Source: an uncultured Spirochaetales bacterium (GTDB lineage Bacteria > Spirochaetota > Spirochaetia > Sphaerochaetales > Sphaerochaetaceae). From it: a stretch of 64,000 nucleotides of DNA. Under the pieces are notes generated by a model that saw only the letters and a program-made list of their open reading frames with translations, did not search any database and had not been told where the DNA came from. This document shows positions 1-8,811 of this stretch, one piece after another (within the stretch, counting starts at the first letter, position 1; every line of letters starts with the position of its first letter). The DNA lies in NCBI GenBank assembly GCA_934271365.1, contig CAKQRI010000002.1:1-64000 (forward strand). The letters are read 5' to 3'. The position numbers were made by a program, and so were the translations under genes.

Positions 1-121
1 ATGTCCCCTTTACAATTTAGGAAACAAGCCTTTAAAATTGCAATGTGACTATGTCCAACAAAATGGGGTCACATCACAATAGCAGGATTAAGAAAAATCC
101 CAGATTCAGTCTTATTAGCAG

Positions 122-916
122 TTAGATCGGCACCCAATTCCCATCCTTTTTTGTCATATAAAGATATCCGAAAGAAAATGCTATTCCGTTCTTGCAGAAA
201 CTAAAACCGCCATAAATTCTAGAATTCACAAATTTGAAATCAAGCGTAGTGATAAAAGATAGATCTTTAGTCATAACACCTTTCAAAGAAATGCCAATAT
301 GGTCTCCCATTCTTATCAGGTCTCTTATTCCTAACCCACATCCAACTCCAAGATATACGGCCTCAGAATTAAAGGTATCATTAAAATCAAATCCTACACT
401 CGGTAAAACAAAGATCTCAAACTTTATCTTTCTTTTCTTCGCACTGACATTGACTGTATCGGCAGGAGACTCTGATGCTCCAGCAGATGAAGCTGTTTTA
501 TCTTCTGGCTTATAAACAGACATAATAGTATCATTAGCAGCCAATTGTGGATTCGCTTCAACTACGATACTCTCTGCTTTATCTCCAATTTCATCTGATA
601 ATCCTGGATTCATAATCTGAGCGAATAGATAATCTAGATAATCATCAATTGATAAACCATTAATCTCTTCATTCTCTTCTTCCATAAAATCCTCATATGG
701 AATAACATCTGAATCTTTATTGCTGACAGCCTCAAAATAAGATGAAAGAAAATCTGATACACCTCTATTTGAGGTTGTATTCCTAGAAATATTGTCATAA
801 TGGCTATCAAACTGAGAAAGATAACCAAAAAAAGCAGTATTTATATCTGCTGAGTCTGCAAAGACAAATAAACAGCAAAACAAAAGAATCACAAGAATAG
901 ATATCTTTCTTATCAT
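122..916 (-). CDS. Secreted protein, possible outer-membrane beta-barrel, unknown function
   Basis: 264 residues that I do not recognise as a named family. The N-terminus has a basic start, a hydrophobic run (residues about 5-18) and an Ala-Asp junction, which reads as a Sec signal peptide. Residues about 25-160 are acidic, Ser/Asn-rich and low in hydrophobics. The last 100 residues alternate polar and hydrophobic residues with many Gly and aromatics (for example IYGGFSFCKNGIAFSFGYLY), as in the strands of a small outer-membrane barrel. The start ATG at 916 follows a G6-containing ribosome binding site. The gene runs in the same direction as the two lipoprotein genes upstream, 30 bases away, so co-transcription is likely. 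The barrel assignment is inference from composition only. Confidence 0.6.
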   Translation of the reverse strand: MIRKISILVILLFCCLFVFADSADINTAFFGYLSQFDSHYDNISRNTTSNRGVSDFLSSYFEAVSNKDSDVIPYEDFMEEENEEINGLSIDDYLDYLFAQIMNPGLSDEIGDKAESIVVEANPQLAANDTIMSVYKPEDKTASSAGASESPADTVNVSAKKRKIKFEIFVLPSVGFDFNDTFNSEAVYLGVGCGLGIRDLIRMGDHIGISLKGVMTKDLSFITTLDFKFVNSRIYGGFSFCKNGIAFSFGYLYMTKKDGNWVPI

Positions 917-946
917 TCATTTCCCCCCTATGTAAAAAACAAGAAA

Positions 947-1570
947 TTAATAAGAATCAGGATTAGCAACAATGCTCTCCATTAATTCAAAACAATAAGA
1001 AAATGTATTTTCCCCAATAGAAATGTCTTTTATACCTTTACCTATATAGAGAATCCCATCAAATCCACAGCATCCCTCAAATGCAGATTCTCCAAGATAT
1101 TCAACACTATCTGGAATAAAAAGATCTCCGGTTAATCCTGCGCATCCATAGAATGCTTTCTCACCTATTGAAGTGATTGAGTCTGGAATTATCAGATTTC
1201 CATAGATATCAGATCTGCCACTGAATGCTTCATCTGCAATAATAACAACAGGAATTCCATTTATCTTTGAGAGTATTAACAGCTCTCCTTCAGAACCTGA
1301 TGCAGAAACTGAATAGCCTCCTAGCTCTGGATCATACTCATATCTAGAGGTCCCTATAATCACAGTTTCTGTATATTCTTCAATAGACTCTTTTTCTTCC
1401 TCTGCAGCTTCTGTCATCCAAGATTTGAGATAATCTTCAGCTTCAATGGAATCCTCACTATCTGCAATCACTCCTTCATTCTGAGAATGATTGCCCTCTG
1501 ATTTCATGCTACAGCTGAAAAGAAGGATGATAGCTGCAGCAACCAGTAGAAATTGGGATTTCTTATGCAT
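947..1570 (-). CDS. Short BspA-like leucine-rich-repeat lipoprotein
   Basis: 207 residues. The start ATG at 1570 is chosen because AGGTGG lies 5 bases upstream and a lipoprotein signal peptide follows directly; a longer reading to 1633 would put 21 charged residues before it. The lipobox is LFSC near residue 20. A Glu/Ser-rich linker leads into two to three LRR_5 (BspA-type) repeats, seen as IPDSITSIGEKAFYGCAGL and IPDSVEYLGESAFEGC, with a third, degenerate one ending ENTFSYCFEL. Such repeats mediate surface adhesion in Treponema and Bacteroidales BspA proteins, but here there are very few, so an adhesive role is uncertain. It sits 32 bases downstream of the large InlB-repeat lipoprotein gene, on the same strand. 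Confidence 0.8.
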   Translation of the reverse strand: MHKKSQFLLVAAAIILLFSCSMKSEGNHSQNEGVIADSEDSIEAEDYLKSWMTEAAEEEKESIEEYTETVIIGTSRYEYDPELGGYSVSASGSEGELLILSKINGIPVVIIADEAFSGRSDIYGNLIIPDSITSIGEKAFYGCAGLTGDLFIPDSVEYLGESAFEGCCGFDGILYIGKGIKDISIGENTFSYCFELMESIVANPDSY

Positions 1571-1602
1571 ATTGCCACCTAAAGACCTTAAAGGTAGACT
1601 GT

Positions 1603-4218
1603 TCAGTCTTCCATTGCAGCTAGAAGAACCCATATACCTTCAGAGGAATCTTCCCAGTATTCAATAACACTTGTTCCATAAAGATTTTTCTTTGTCTCTA
1701 TTGATTTAGCTATATATACTGTGTCGTTTACAACCTTATCTGTGTATGAGATATATGAACCATAGTAATTCGCAATCTGAATCTGAGCCTTCTTTACTGC
1801 AGCAGCATAAGAAGAATTGAAATCCCCTTCATTTGCATAAGCCTTCTCAAAATGGATGCCCATGTAATCATCTGGAGCAGATATTACCCAATCTGGACGA
1901 GGAATACCATTCTTACCTGCCTCAGGAGCAGCAATCTGCATCTCTGTAATCTTTCCAACAGGGTATTTTTCAATATCATAGACTGCAAATAATTTAAGAT
2001 TGCCACTTGAACCTTTCTTTATCCTATAATTTGGATACAGAGTTTCTGATCTATCACCTGCAACAATCCAGCCTCTGAATTTATAACCATCCTTATAAGG
2101 ATTCGCAATCAGAGTATCTTCTGTTTCTATGTTATATGAAGAAGGATTCTCAATCTCATATTTATAATAACCACCATCCACATCATAGCTGATTGTATAC
2201 TCTATAGGCTTCCATATAGCTTCAAGCTCAAGATTCCTTGCATCATCTGTATTCACACAATAATTCACATCATATACATCTTTCTTGCCTTTTTCTCTCC
2301 ATCCTTCAAATTCATACCCTTTCCTTGCAGGAGAACAAAGGCCAAAATCATCATCCTCGATAGTATATGAAAGAGGATTCTCTTCATAATCTGGCAGATT
2401 ACCGCCATTTAAATCGTATGAAATAGAATACACTTCAGGTCTCCAGACAGCTTCTAGATGCAAATCAGAAGCATCGAAAGAGCTGATGATATAATTCTTC
2501 TCTGGAGTTTCTGAACTACCATCAAGCCAGCCAGCAAAAATGTAACCCTCTTTTATAGGATCAGATATCTGCAGATATCCTTCTTCATATGTAAATGATG
2601 AAGGCCAGTCTTCATTCATATCAGCTCCATTGGTTTCATAAGTGATACTAAATGAATCTTCTTCCCAGACAGGAATCATATATTTATCACCAGTTAATCC
2701 CTTTGAGATTGTATAGTCCTTTACCGCAGCCGAAGCATCATCGCCTTCATTTATCCAGCCAATGAACTTATAGCCTTCACGCTCTGGATTAATCAGTGTG
2801 AATTCATCGTAAATAGTATAATAATCAGGATTTGAAGGAGCTTTCTCTCTCTTTATGATTCCTTTTTTATCGTAGCTAAGAGAGTAAGAGACAGCATTCC
2901 ATGTTGCTTTATAGCTTCTATCACCCCAGCTTCCAGATGGAATTGTTATTGTATCCATTACAAGGTTGCTGTTCTTAAAGTATTCAATGATATATGTCTC
3001 TTGTCCTTCAGGATAATCAATCATGCATACACCGTCGGAAATTTCAGCATTGTAAGCAGAAACAGAAGAACCATAAGTAAAAGCAAAATCATATAAGAGA
3101 TCCTCTATATCTGATGCTGATACTATCTCAGGATATTTGAAGATTGCATGATCTGAATAAACTTCAAGAATCATTTCATGCCCATCATTCGATAAATTAA
3201 GGATATATTCTGGTCCATAAGTTCCATCAGCAAATTCTACAGCCCAGCCACCAAATGAATAGCCTTTCTTTGCTGGTATTTTCAGAGTAAAATCTTCAGT
3301 CTCGACATTGTATGTGTCTGGATTCTTAGAACCAGCTAGGATACCTCCATCAAAATCATAGCTGATATTATATTCAACAGGCTTCCAGATTGCTTTCAAT
3401 GAGACATTGCCCTCATTTGTCATATCAACATAATAGTTCATTACTGGATCAGATTTTTCAGAATCAATCCAACCCACAAAATCATAGAATTCTCTAACAG
3501 GATTCTCTATTGATATAGAATCTGAGCCGAACGTAAATGAAGATATCGGAACATTCTCAAAACTTCCGCCATCAAGATCATAATCTATTGAAAACTGTTT
3601 CGGAGTCCATACCGCAACAAGTGATTTAGCTCCCTTTGAGCCTTTTTTTATAGTATATTCTCTTGCTTTATCTGCATCTTCGCCCTTTTCAATCCAACCG
3701 ATGAAATCATAGCCATATCGTTCTGCTGGAAGAAGTGTGAATGTCTCATCATCTGATGTATATGACACTGGATTTTCAGGCTTAACTTTTTTCTCTTTAA
3801 TTACAGTATTAGCAGCATCTAGCCTGTTTACATATACTATACCATCTTTATCATACGAAATAGGATAACTGTTTTTTTCCCACTCTACTTTATATTCTTT
3901 ATCGTATAAACTTGAGATGCTTGTCTCTTTCCACTTATCAAATGTCTTTCCTTCTTTTATGACCTTTATATTTGGTAATGCTGCATCAAAACCTTCGTCA
4001 TTCATTAACGTTATATATTCAGAAACATCATCTTTTAAACTGCCATTATCAAGATGTAAAACTGCAATTTTCCTTATACCCTTAGTTATATATAAATTGC
4101 CTGATGATTCTTCGATTTTAAAAGCATCTGTCCTATCAACAGTAGTACATGAAACAAATAATAAAGAAATTGAAAAAAAGAGACAAAGAAACAGAACTAT
4201 ACTATTCTTAGTATGCAT
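1603..4218 (-). CDS. Large lipoprotein with about eight InlB B-type (Listeria-Bacteroides) repeats
   Basis: 871 residues from ATG 4218, which follows AGGGGG and begins a signal peptide ending in the lipobox LFVSC, so the mature protein is probably a surface lipoprotein. After about 80 residues come roughly eight tandem units of about 75 residues, each of the form YxISYDxDGG, then NPxxYxxExEDFTL, GYxFxGW, and KAIWKP. This is the List_Bact_rpt/InlB B-repeat fold. The fourth unit is divergent and lacks the DGG start. The last 120 residues are different: a RPDWV stretch followed by YAAAVKKAQIQIANYYG resembles the LPP20-type lipoprotein domain (inference from pattern only). The promoter upstream carries a G8 tract, so expression may be phase-variable. 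A host-contact role is a guess from the family. Confidence 0.85.
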   Translation of the reverse strand: MHTKNSIVLFLCLFFSISLLFVSCTTVDRTDAFKIEESSGNLYITKGIRKIAVLHLDNGSLKDDVSEYITLMNDEGFDAALPNIKVIKEGKTFDKWKETSISSLYDKEYKVEWEKNSYPISYDKDGIVYVNRLDAANTVIKEKKVKPENPVSYTSDDETFTLLPAERYGYDFIGWIEKGEDADKAREYTIKKGSKGAKSLVAVWTPKQFSIDYDLDGGSFENVPISSFTFGSDSISIENPVREFYDFVGWIDSEKSDPVMNYYVDMTNEGNVSLKAIWKPVEYNISYDFDGGILAGSKNPDTYNVETEDFTLKIPAKKGYSFGGWAVEFADGTYGPEYILNLSNDGHEMILEVYSDHAIFKYPEIVSASDIEDLLYDFAFTYGSSVSAYNAEISDGVCMIDYPEGQETYIIEYFKNSNLVMDTITIPSGSWGDRSYKATWNAVSYSLSYDKKGIIKREKAPSNPDYYTIYDEFTLINPEREGYKFIGWINEGDDASAAVKDYTISKGLTGDKYMIPVWEEDSFSITYETNGADMNEDWPSSFTYEEGYLQISDPIKEGYIFAGWLDGSSETPEKNYIISSFDASDLHLEAVWRPEVYSISYDLNGGNLPDYEENPLSYTIEDDDFGLCSPARKGYEFEGWREKGKKDVYDVNYCVNTDDARNLELEAIWKPIEYTISYDVDGGYYKYEIENPSSYNIETEDTLIANPYKDGYKFRGWIVAGDRSETLYPNYRIKKGSSGNLKLFAVYDIEKYPVGKITEMQIAAPEAGKNGIPRPDWVISAPDDYMGIHFEKAYANEGDFNSSYAAAVKKAQIQIANYYGSYISYTDKVVNDTVYIAKSIETKKNLYGTSVIEYWEDSSEGIWVLLAAMED

Positions 4219-4241
4219 TAATATTCCCCCTGTTACTTTAA

Positions 4242-4272
4242 AGCATACCCCCCCCTCGTTGTATATTGTCAA
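4242..4272 (-). promoter_or_regulatory. Predicted sigma70 promoter with G8 tract in the spacer
   Basis: Read on the minus strand: TTGACA (4272-4267), a 19-base spacer ending in eight G (4255-4248), then TATGCT (4247-4242). The start of transcription would fall near 4235, leaving an 18-base leader containing AGGGGG before the ATG at 4218. The spacer is two bases over the optimum of 17, so loss or gain of G residues would be expected to change promoter strength. Confidence 0.6.
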
Positions 4273-4494
4273 ATATCTATAGACACTGGGAAGTCACATT
4301 TAGTGGATATAGAAATAAGAAATTATTTAAATAAGAGAAAATGAATGACAAAAGAATATTCAAGGCAGTTATAAGATTGATTTGCTTATGCAAACAGAAT
4401 TGCACTATGAATTAAGAAGTTTTCTCGTATAATTTGGCTTACAATTAAAAACTATATTCAAGAGATAAATTATGACAACTAATAAAGCAAATAA
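4273..4494. other. Intergenic gap, no gene seen
   Basis: Together with the promoter and terminator on either side this makes the 345-base gap between the InlB-repeat lipoprotein and the MATE gene. It is very AT-rich, with no reading frame of note and no RNA gene recognised. Confidence 0.5.
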
Positions 4495-4544
4495 AAAATG
4501 CACCTTTTAGTAATGAGAGGGATACATCATATAAGGTGCATTTT
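4495..4544 (-). terminator. Terminator of the MATE operon
   Basis: Twelve-base perfect arms AAAATGCACCTT (4495-4506) and AAGGTGCATTTT (4533-4544) lie 20 bases past the MATE stop codon. The T-rich run on the minus strand follows the second arm. The 26-base loop is long and may fold into a smaller stem. Confidence 0.65.
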
Positions 4545-4563
4545 CTTTACTTAATTATAATTA

Positions 4564-5946
4564 TTATTTAGTTTGCAATCCTGACTTACTATCCATAGCC
4601 TTCAAAGCACCTCTGAAGCTGAAATAGAACAGAGTACTAGAGAATATAACGGAAATCAGGTCAGAAATAGGCTCTGATAGGAATACTGCAAAAGTCTGAT
4701 TGCTCTTCATTATAGCTGGCAGTATATAAATAAGAGGAAGAATCAGAATAAACTTTCTCATGCAGGCTACAATGATTGCATTCTTTGCATAGCCTATCGA
4801 TGTGAATGTCATCTGAGCAGCCATCTGTATACCAAACAGAGGCATTGCAGCCATATAGACACGCAGCATTCTAGAGGCATAAGCCTTCATCTCAGGATCA
4901 TTAGTGAATAATCCAACGAATACAGAAGGAAATATGATTACAAGGCCTGCAAATATAAGTGTATATCCGAGATCAGCTTTAAGCAGTGCAGCAAAAGCAC
5001 TCTTTACCCTATCTTTATCATTTGCTCCATAATTATAGCTTATTATAGGCTGTGCCCCCTGTCCTATTCCCTGAGTAGGAAGGAATGCCAGCTGCATCAC
5101 TGATGTAAGGATCGTCATTGTTCCAACTGCAATATCACCTCCATATTTTAACAGTGATGAGTTATAGCAGATGTTTATAATGCTCTCTGAAGACTGCATC
5201 ATGAATGCAGCAGATCCTAGTGCAAATACAGGTCCTACAATGTTTCCAGAAAGCCTCATATTGCACTTTCTAAGCTTAATCTGAGTGTGTTTGCCAAAGA
5301 GATAGGAAAGAACCCATACAGTAGAAAGAGCCTGGCTTATTACAGTCGCCAAAGCAACTCCTCTTACTCCCATTCTAAGTGCGAATATGAATATAGGATC
5401 CAGTATGATATTGCATATTGCACCAATAAGAACACTCATCATGCTTATCTTCGTGTTGCCCTGTGCTGTGATGAAAGCATTCATACCAAGCGTAAGCTCT
5501 ACGAAGATTGTTCCTAGTGCATATATCTTCATATAACTCACAGCATATCCTATCGTATTGCTGCTTGCGCCAAAGAGAAGCAGAAGCTTCTCTCCGAATA
5601 TGAGGAGCAGAGCCGTTATCGTTATTGATATTACAATCTGCAGAACAAAGCAGTTTCCCAGAATTCTCTCTGCACTTTCCTTATCCTGCTTCCCCAGCGA
5701 TATAGAAGCTCTAGGAGCGCCTCCTGATGATATGAATGCAGCAAATGCTGAGACAATCATGATTATAGGAAAGCATATACCTACACCAGTTAAGGCCATT
5801 GCTCCAACCTCTGGAATATGACCTATGTAAACTCTATCAACAAGATTATAGAGCATATTGATTATTGCTGCTGTGACAGTTGGAACAGAAAGCTTCACCA
5901 AGAGCTTTCCTACTGGTTCAGTTCTCAGAAAATTATTATCTTTCAT
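4564..5946 (-). CDS. MATE family multidrug/metabolite exporter
   Basis: 460 residues with about twelve hydrophobic segments in two homologous halves. The N-terminus (EPVGKLLVKLSVPTVTAA) and the motif GAPRASISLGKQDKESAERI are typical of the MATE family, prokaryotic DinF/NorM-like branch. Members exchange Na+ or H+ for cationic drugs or metabolites across the inner membrane. The start codon overlaps the stop of the upstream MarR gene by 4 bases (ATGA), so the two are translationally coupled. The regulator very probably controls this pump. The substrate cannot be read from sequence. Confidence 0.92.
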   Translation of the reverse strand: MKDNNFLRTEPVGKLLVKLSVPTVTAAIINMLYNLVDRVYIGHIPEVGAMALTGVGICFPIIMIVSAFAAFISSGGAPRASISLGKQDKESAERILGNCFVLQIVISITITALLLIFGEKLLLLFGASSNTIGYAVSYMKIYALGTIFVELTLGMNAFITAQGNTKISMMSVLIGAICNIILDPIFIFALRMGVRGVALATVISQALSTVWVLSYLFGKHTQIKLRKCNMRLSGNIVGPVFALGSAAFMMQSSESIINICYNSSLLKYGGDIAVGTMTILTSVMQLAFLPTQGIGQGAQPIISYNYGANDKDRVKSAFAALLKADLGYTLIFAGLVIIFPSVFVGLFTNDPEMKAYASRMLRVYMAAMPLFGIQMAAQMTFTSIGYAKNAIIVACMRKFILILPLIYILPAIMKSNQTFAVFLSEPISDLISVIFSSTLFYFSFRGALKAMDSKSGLQTK

Positions 5947-6386
5947 TGGATATCTCCTAAAATCTTTCCAGCTTTATCCCCTGCTGTGATTATCTTCTTA
6001 GCCATTTCCCTGAACGTCTCATCATCAAACTGGAAAATATCAGAAAATGACTTATACATCTGAAATGTCCGCTCTATTACAGGCTTGGATTTATCAAGAA
6101 GTCTCAAGTGCTTCCTGCGCTTATCTGCAACATCAGGAAGAACCTCAAGAAACCCATTTCTTATCAGAGAATCAATGCTCATTGATGCATTTCCCTTTGA
6201 TATCTTCCTGAGCTCCACAATATCCGAAGCACTATCCTTTGTAGGATTATTATTCAGAAAGAAGAGAATGCTTACATCAATAGCTGTAAGCCTATAATCA
6301 CTGCCTATAATCTTGTACTGCTTATTCTGCAGCTTAGTTATATTCCTCATAGCTGTGAGAAATTCTGTTAGCATTGAATCATTCAT
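5943..6386 (-). CDS. MarR family transcriptional regulator
   Basis: 147 residues with the MarR winged-helix pattern: a helical N-terminus, a helix-turn-helix around residues 50-75 (DIVELRKISKGNASMSIDSL), and a wing with NGFLEVLPDVADKRRKHLRL, where the DKR motif is the family hallmark. It is the first gene of a two-gene operon with the MATE exporter. MarR proteins usually repress their own operon and release it on binding a small ligand. I could not define a clear operator palindrome in the 66-base gap to radA. Confidence 0.88.
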   Translation of the reverse strand: MNDSMLTEFLTAMRNITKLQNKQYKIIGSDYRLTAIDVSILFFLNNNPTKDSASDIVELRKISKGNASMSIDSLIRNGFLEVLPDVADKRRKHLRLLDKSKPVIERTFQMYKSFSDIFQFDDETFREMAKKIITAGDKAGKILGDIQ

Positions 6387-6403
6387 ACTTAGTTTCTTTT
6401 AGA

Positions 6404-6432
6404 ACTATATCAGTATTTCTATTGCAAATCAA
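6404..6432 (-). promoter_or_regulatory. Promoter of the marR-MATE operon
   Basis: On the minus strand TTGATT (6432-6427), a 17-base spacer and TATAGT (6409-6404), about 18 bases before the MarR start codon. The spacing is optimal, with two mismatches in the -35 and one in the -10. Confidence 0.55.
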
Positions 6433-6452
6433 CATCAGTCTGATACAAATGA

Positions 6453-7811
6453 TTATTTCTTTCGGAAAGCACCAATAATCCCATTCTTTATATTAGATGC
6501 CTTGCATATCTCTATATTCTGAATATTGGATGGAATATTGCCAGATGTAATACATCGATCAAATCCCCTCTCTGATAAAGCCTTAAGCCGCTTATCCTGA
6601 AAAGAGACAGGTCGGATTTCTCCAGCGAGTGAAAGCTCGCCGAATGAAGCAACAGAAACCGGCAGAGGCGTGTTGGATCGAGAACTATAAAGAGCAAGCG
6701 CAATAGCAAGGTCAATAGATCCCTCAGAAAGCCTCATTCCACCTGCAACATTAATATAAATATCCTGATCCGACAGATTCAGACCAGCGTGCCGCTCAAG
6801 TATTGCAGCGATTCTATTCACCCTAGAAGAATCAATACGATCAGAATATATTCTCTGGTATCCTGATTTTGCAGGAACAACCAAAGCCTGGATTTCCACA
6901 ACAAATGTTCTTGATCCCTCAATAATCGGTGTAAAAGCTATACCAGCAGGAAGCTCTGCAGAATTCCGAGATGATAGGAAAAGAAGAGAAGGATCCTTTA
7001 CACCCTTAAGCCCATCACTATCCATCATGAATACACCAATTTCATCAACAGAGCCAAATCTGTTTTTTGAAGCCCTCAAAAGACGCATGCCAGTCTCCGC
7101 TGTCTCGAAATACAGAACAGTATCTACAAGATGCTCAACTATCTTAGGTCCAGCTATTACTCCTTCCTTTGTTATATGTCCTACAAAGAAGATTGCAGAA
7201 CCAATTTTCTTTGAAAGAAGGGAAAGCTCCATGCAGCATGTCTTAATCTGATTAGGCGATCCTGCTAACGATGCAGCTGATGAAGAATAAAGCGTCTGTA
7301 TCGAATCAACAACGATATATGAAGGTTTTTCACGTTCAAGCACTTCCGATAAAGCCTCGAGCCTTGTATCGCAGAATATAGATATCTTATCAGATGGAAG
7401 CGATAAACGTTCTGCCCGCATTCGCACCTGAGATGGAGACTCTTCTCCTGATACATAAATAACGCTGCCATATTCTGCAAGATTCGAGAGTATCTGCAGC
7501 ATAAGTGTTGATTTTCCTATTCCAGGCTCTCCACCAATGAGAACAGCAGAGGGTCTCATAACTCCACCACCAAGAACTCTATCAAATTCATTGATACGAG
7601 AAGAGACCCTCATAGTTTTATCAAAAGGAATATCCGAAAGCCTTCGTATGCTATTATCCATAATAGGCTTATTGTCTTTTACAATTTTTGCAGAAATAAC
7701 CTTTTCTTCTGTAAAGGTATTCCATTGTCCGCAATCCGGACATCTGCCCATCCATTTGGATTCCTCATGCCCGCATTCAGAGCATACATACTTAATTAAG
7801 CTTTCTTTCAC
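6453..7811 (-). CDS. radA: DNA repair protein RadA/Sms
   Basis: 452 residues, the usual RadA length. An N-terminal zinc finger (CSECGHEESKWMGRCPDC, residues about 10-27) is followed by a RecA-like ATPase with Walker A GGEPGIGKST, the RadA-specific KNRFG motif (ASKNRFGSVDEIG), and a C-terminal Lon-protease-like domain. RadA is a branch-migration helicase acting in recombination intermediates. The start is GTG at 7811, preceded by GGAGGG; the only nearby ATG is out of frame. A parS-like site lies 12 bases upstream, between this gene and the immunophilin gene. Confidence 0.96.
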   Translation of the reverse strand: MKESLIKYVCSECGHEESKWMGRCPDCGQWNTFTEEKVISAKIVKDNKPIMDNSIRRLSDIPFDKTMRVSSRINEFDRVLGGGVMRPSAVLIGGEPGIGKSTLMLQILSNLAEYGSVIYVSGEESPSQVRMRAERLSLPSDKISIFCDTRLEALSEVLEREKPSYIVVDSIQTLYSSSAASLAGSPNQIKTCCMELSLLSKKIGSAIFFVGHITKEGVIAGPKIVEHLVDTVLYFETAETGMRLLRASKNRFGSVDEIGVFMMDSDGLKGVKDPSLLFLSSRNSAELPAGIAFTPIIEGSRTFVVEIQALVVPAKSGYQRIYSDRIDSSRVNRIAAILERHAGLNLSDQDIYINVAGGMRLSEGSIDLAIALALYSSRSNTPLPVSVASFGELSLAGEIRPVSFQDKRLKALSERGFDRCITSGNIPSNIQNIEICKASNIKNGIIGAFRKK

Positions 7812-7823
7812 ATTCCCTCCGAT

Positions 7824-7839
7824 TGTTTAACGTGAAACA
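7824..7839. promoter_or_regulatory. parS-like ParB binding site
   Basis: TGTTTAACGTGAAACA matches the bacterial parS consensus TGTTTCACGTGAAACA at 15 of 16 positions. It is in the 31-base gap between radA and the immunophilin gene, about 1 kb from parB and about 10 kb from dnaA. Confidence 0.85.
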
Positions 7840-7842
7840 CTT

Positions 7843-8793
7843 TTAGAAATCAAGAAGCTCAACCTCAAAAATAAGATATGAATCAGGCGGAATGATTCCT
7901 GGATATCCATATTCACCATACCCAAGTTCCGGTGGAATGATAAGAGTTCTCTTCTCGCCTTTCTTCATGGTCTGTAGAGCTTCATTCCAGCCTTCAATTA
8001 CCTGTCCCACTCTAAAAGATGCAGGCTCATGGCGGGCAAGAGAACTATCAAAGATCTTTCCGTTAAGGAGTGTGCCCTGATAATGAACAATAACTTTTTC
8101 TCCATACTTAGGAGACTTATCTCCAGAACCTTCTCTGTTTACAATATACCTCAGGCCTGAAGCAGTTTTTATAGCATTCGGATATCTATTCTCAATCTCA
8201 CGCTCAATGCTCTTTCTTGCTTCTGCAAGCTTTTCCTGATGTCTCTTCTCAACATTATCCACAAGAGTAGCAAAAGCCTCTCCAGAGGTATCAAAAGCCT
8301 TAGCCTTATCACCTATACGGATAATCTCAACCTTAAGGATTTTATCCCCCTGCTTAATTGAATTAACAACATCCTGACCTTCTACTACGTGTCCGAATAC
8401 AGTATGTTTTCCATCCAGCCATGGTGTTGCAACATGCGTAATGAAGAACTGGCTTCCATTTGTACCAGGCCCTGCATTAGCCATCGAAAGAATTCCTGGG
8501 CCTGTATGCTTGAGAGAATCATCAAATTCATCAGGAAAGCGGTATCCTGGACCTCCTGTACCATCGCCTTTTGGGCATCCACCCTGAATCATGAAATCAT
8601 TGATTACTCTATGGAACTTAAGGCCATCATAAAAAGGCTTGCCTTTTTCTGCTGTATTAAGCTCCCCCTCTGCGAGTCCTATGAAATTACAAACAGTCAT
8701 CGGGCATTTCTCATATTCCAGGGACAGAAGAATATCACCCTTTTCCGTTTTCATAAGTGCATGTATTCCATCACTTAATTTTGTTAAATCCAT
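7843..8793 (-). CDS. Dual-family immunophilin: cyclophilin plus FKBP peptidyl-prolyl isomerase
   Basis: 316 residues, no signal peptide, so probably cytoplasmic. Residues about 10-150 are a cyclophilin domain ([40 protein letters not shown]). A charged helical linker (about 160-205) joins it to an FKBP domain (about 207-316: [48 protein letters not shown]). Both catalyse cis-trans isomerisation at proline. Cyclophilin-then-FKBP fusions (CFBP type) are described from a few bacteria, including Treponema. The start follows AAGGAAAGG. It lies downstream of parB with an 18-base gap. Confidence 0.93.
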   Translation of the reverse strand: MDLTKLSDGIHALMKTEKGDILLSLEYEKCPMTVCNFIGLAEGELNTAEKGKPFYDGLKFHRVINDFMIQGGCPKGDGTGGPGYRFPDEFDDSLKHTGPGILSMANAGPGTNGSQFFITHVATPWLDGKHTVFGHVVEGQDVVNSIKQGDKILKVEIIRIGDKAKAFDTSGEAFATLVDNVEKRHQEKLAEARKSIEREIENRYPNAIKTASGLRYIVNREGSGDKSPKYGEKVIVHYQGTLLNGKIFDSSLARHEPASFRVGQVIEGWNEALQTMKKGEKRTLIIPPELGYGEYGYPGIIPPDSYLIFEVELLDF

Positions 8794-8811
8794 AAATATA
8801 CCTTTCCTTTA

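Noticed and set aside
43..74. Inverted repeat ATGTGAC/GTCACAT as a terminator
   Set aside because: Seven-base arms with an 18-base loop and no T run on either strand; its context is cut by the window edge.
923..928. C6 run before the first gene as another phase-variable tract
   Set aside because: It is part of the ribosome binding site and too short for confident slippage.
4219..4272. TTG start upstream of the InlB-repeat lipoprotein, which would place the G tract in coding sequence
   Set aside because: It would put 18 residues before a complete lipoprotein signal peptide and has no ribosome binding site; the TTG is better read as part of the -35 TTGACA.
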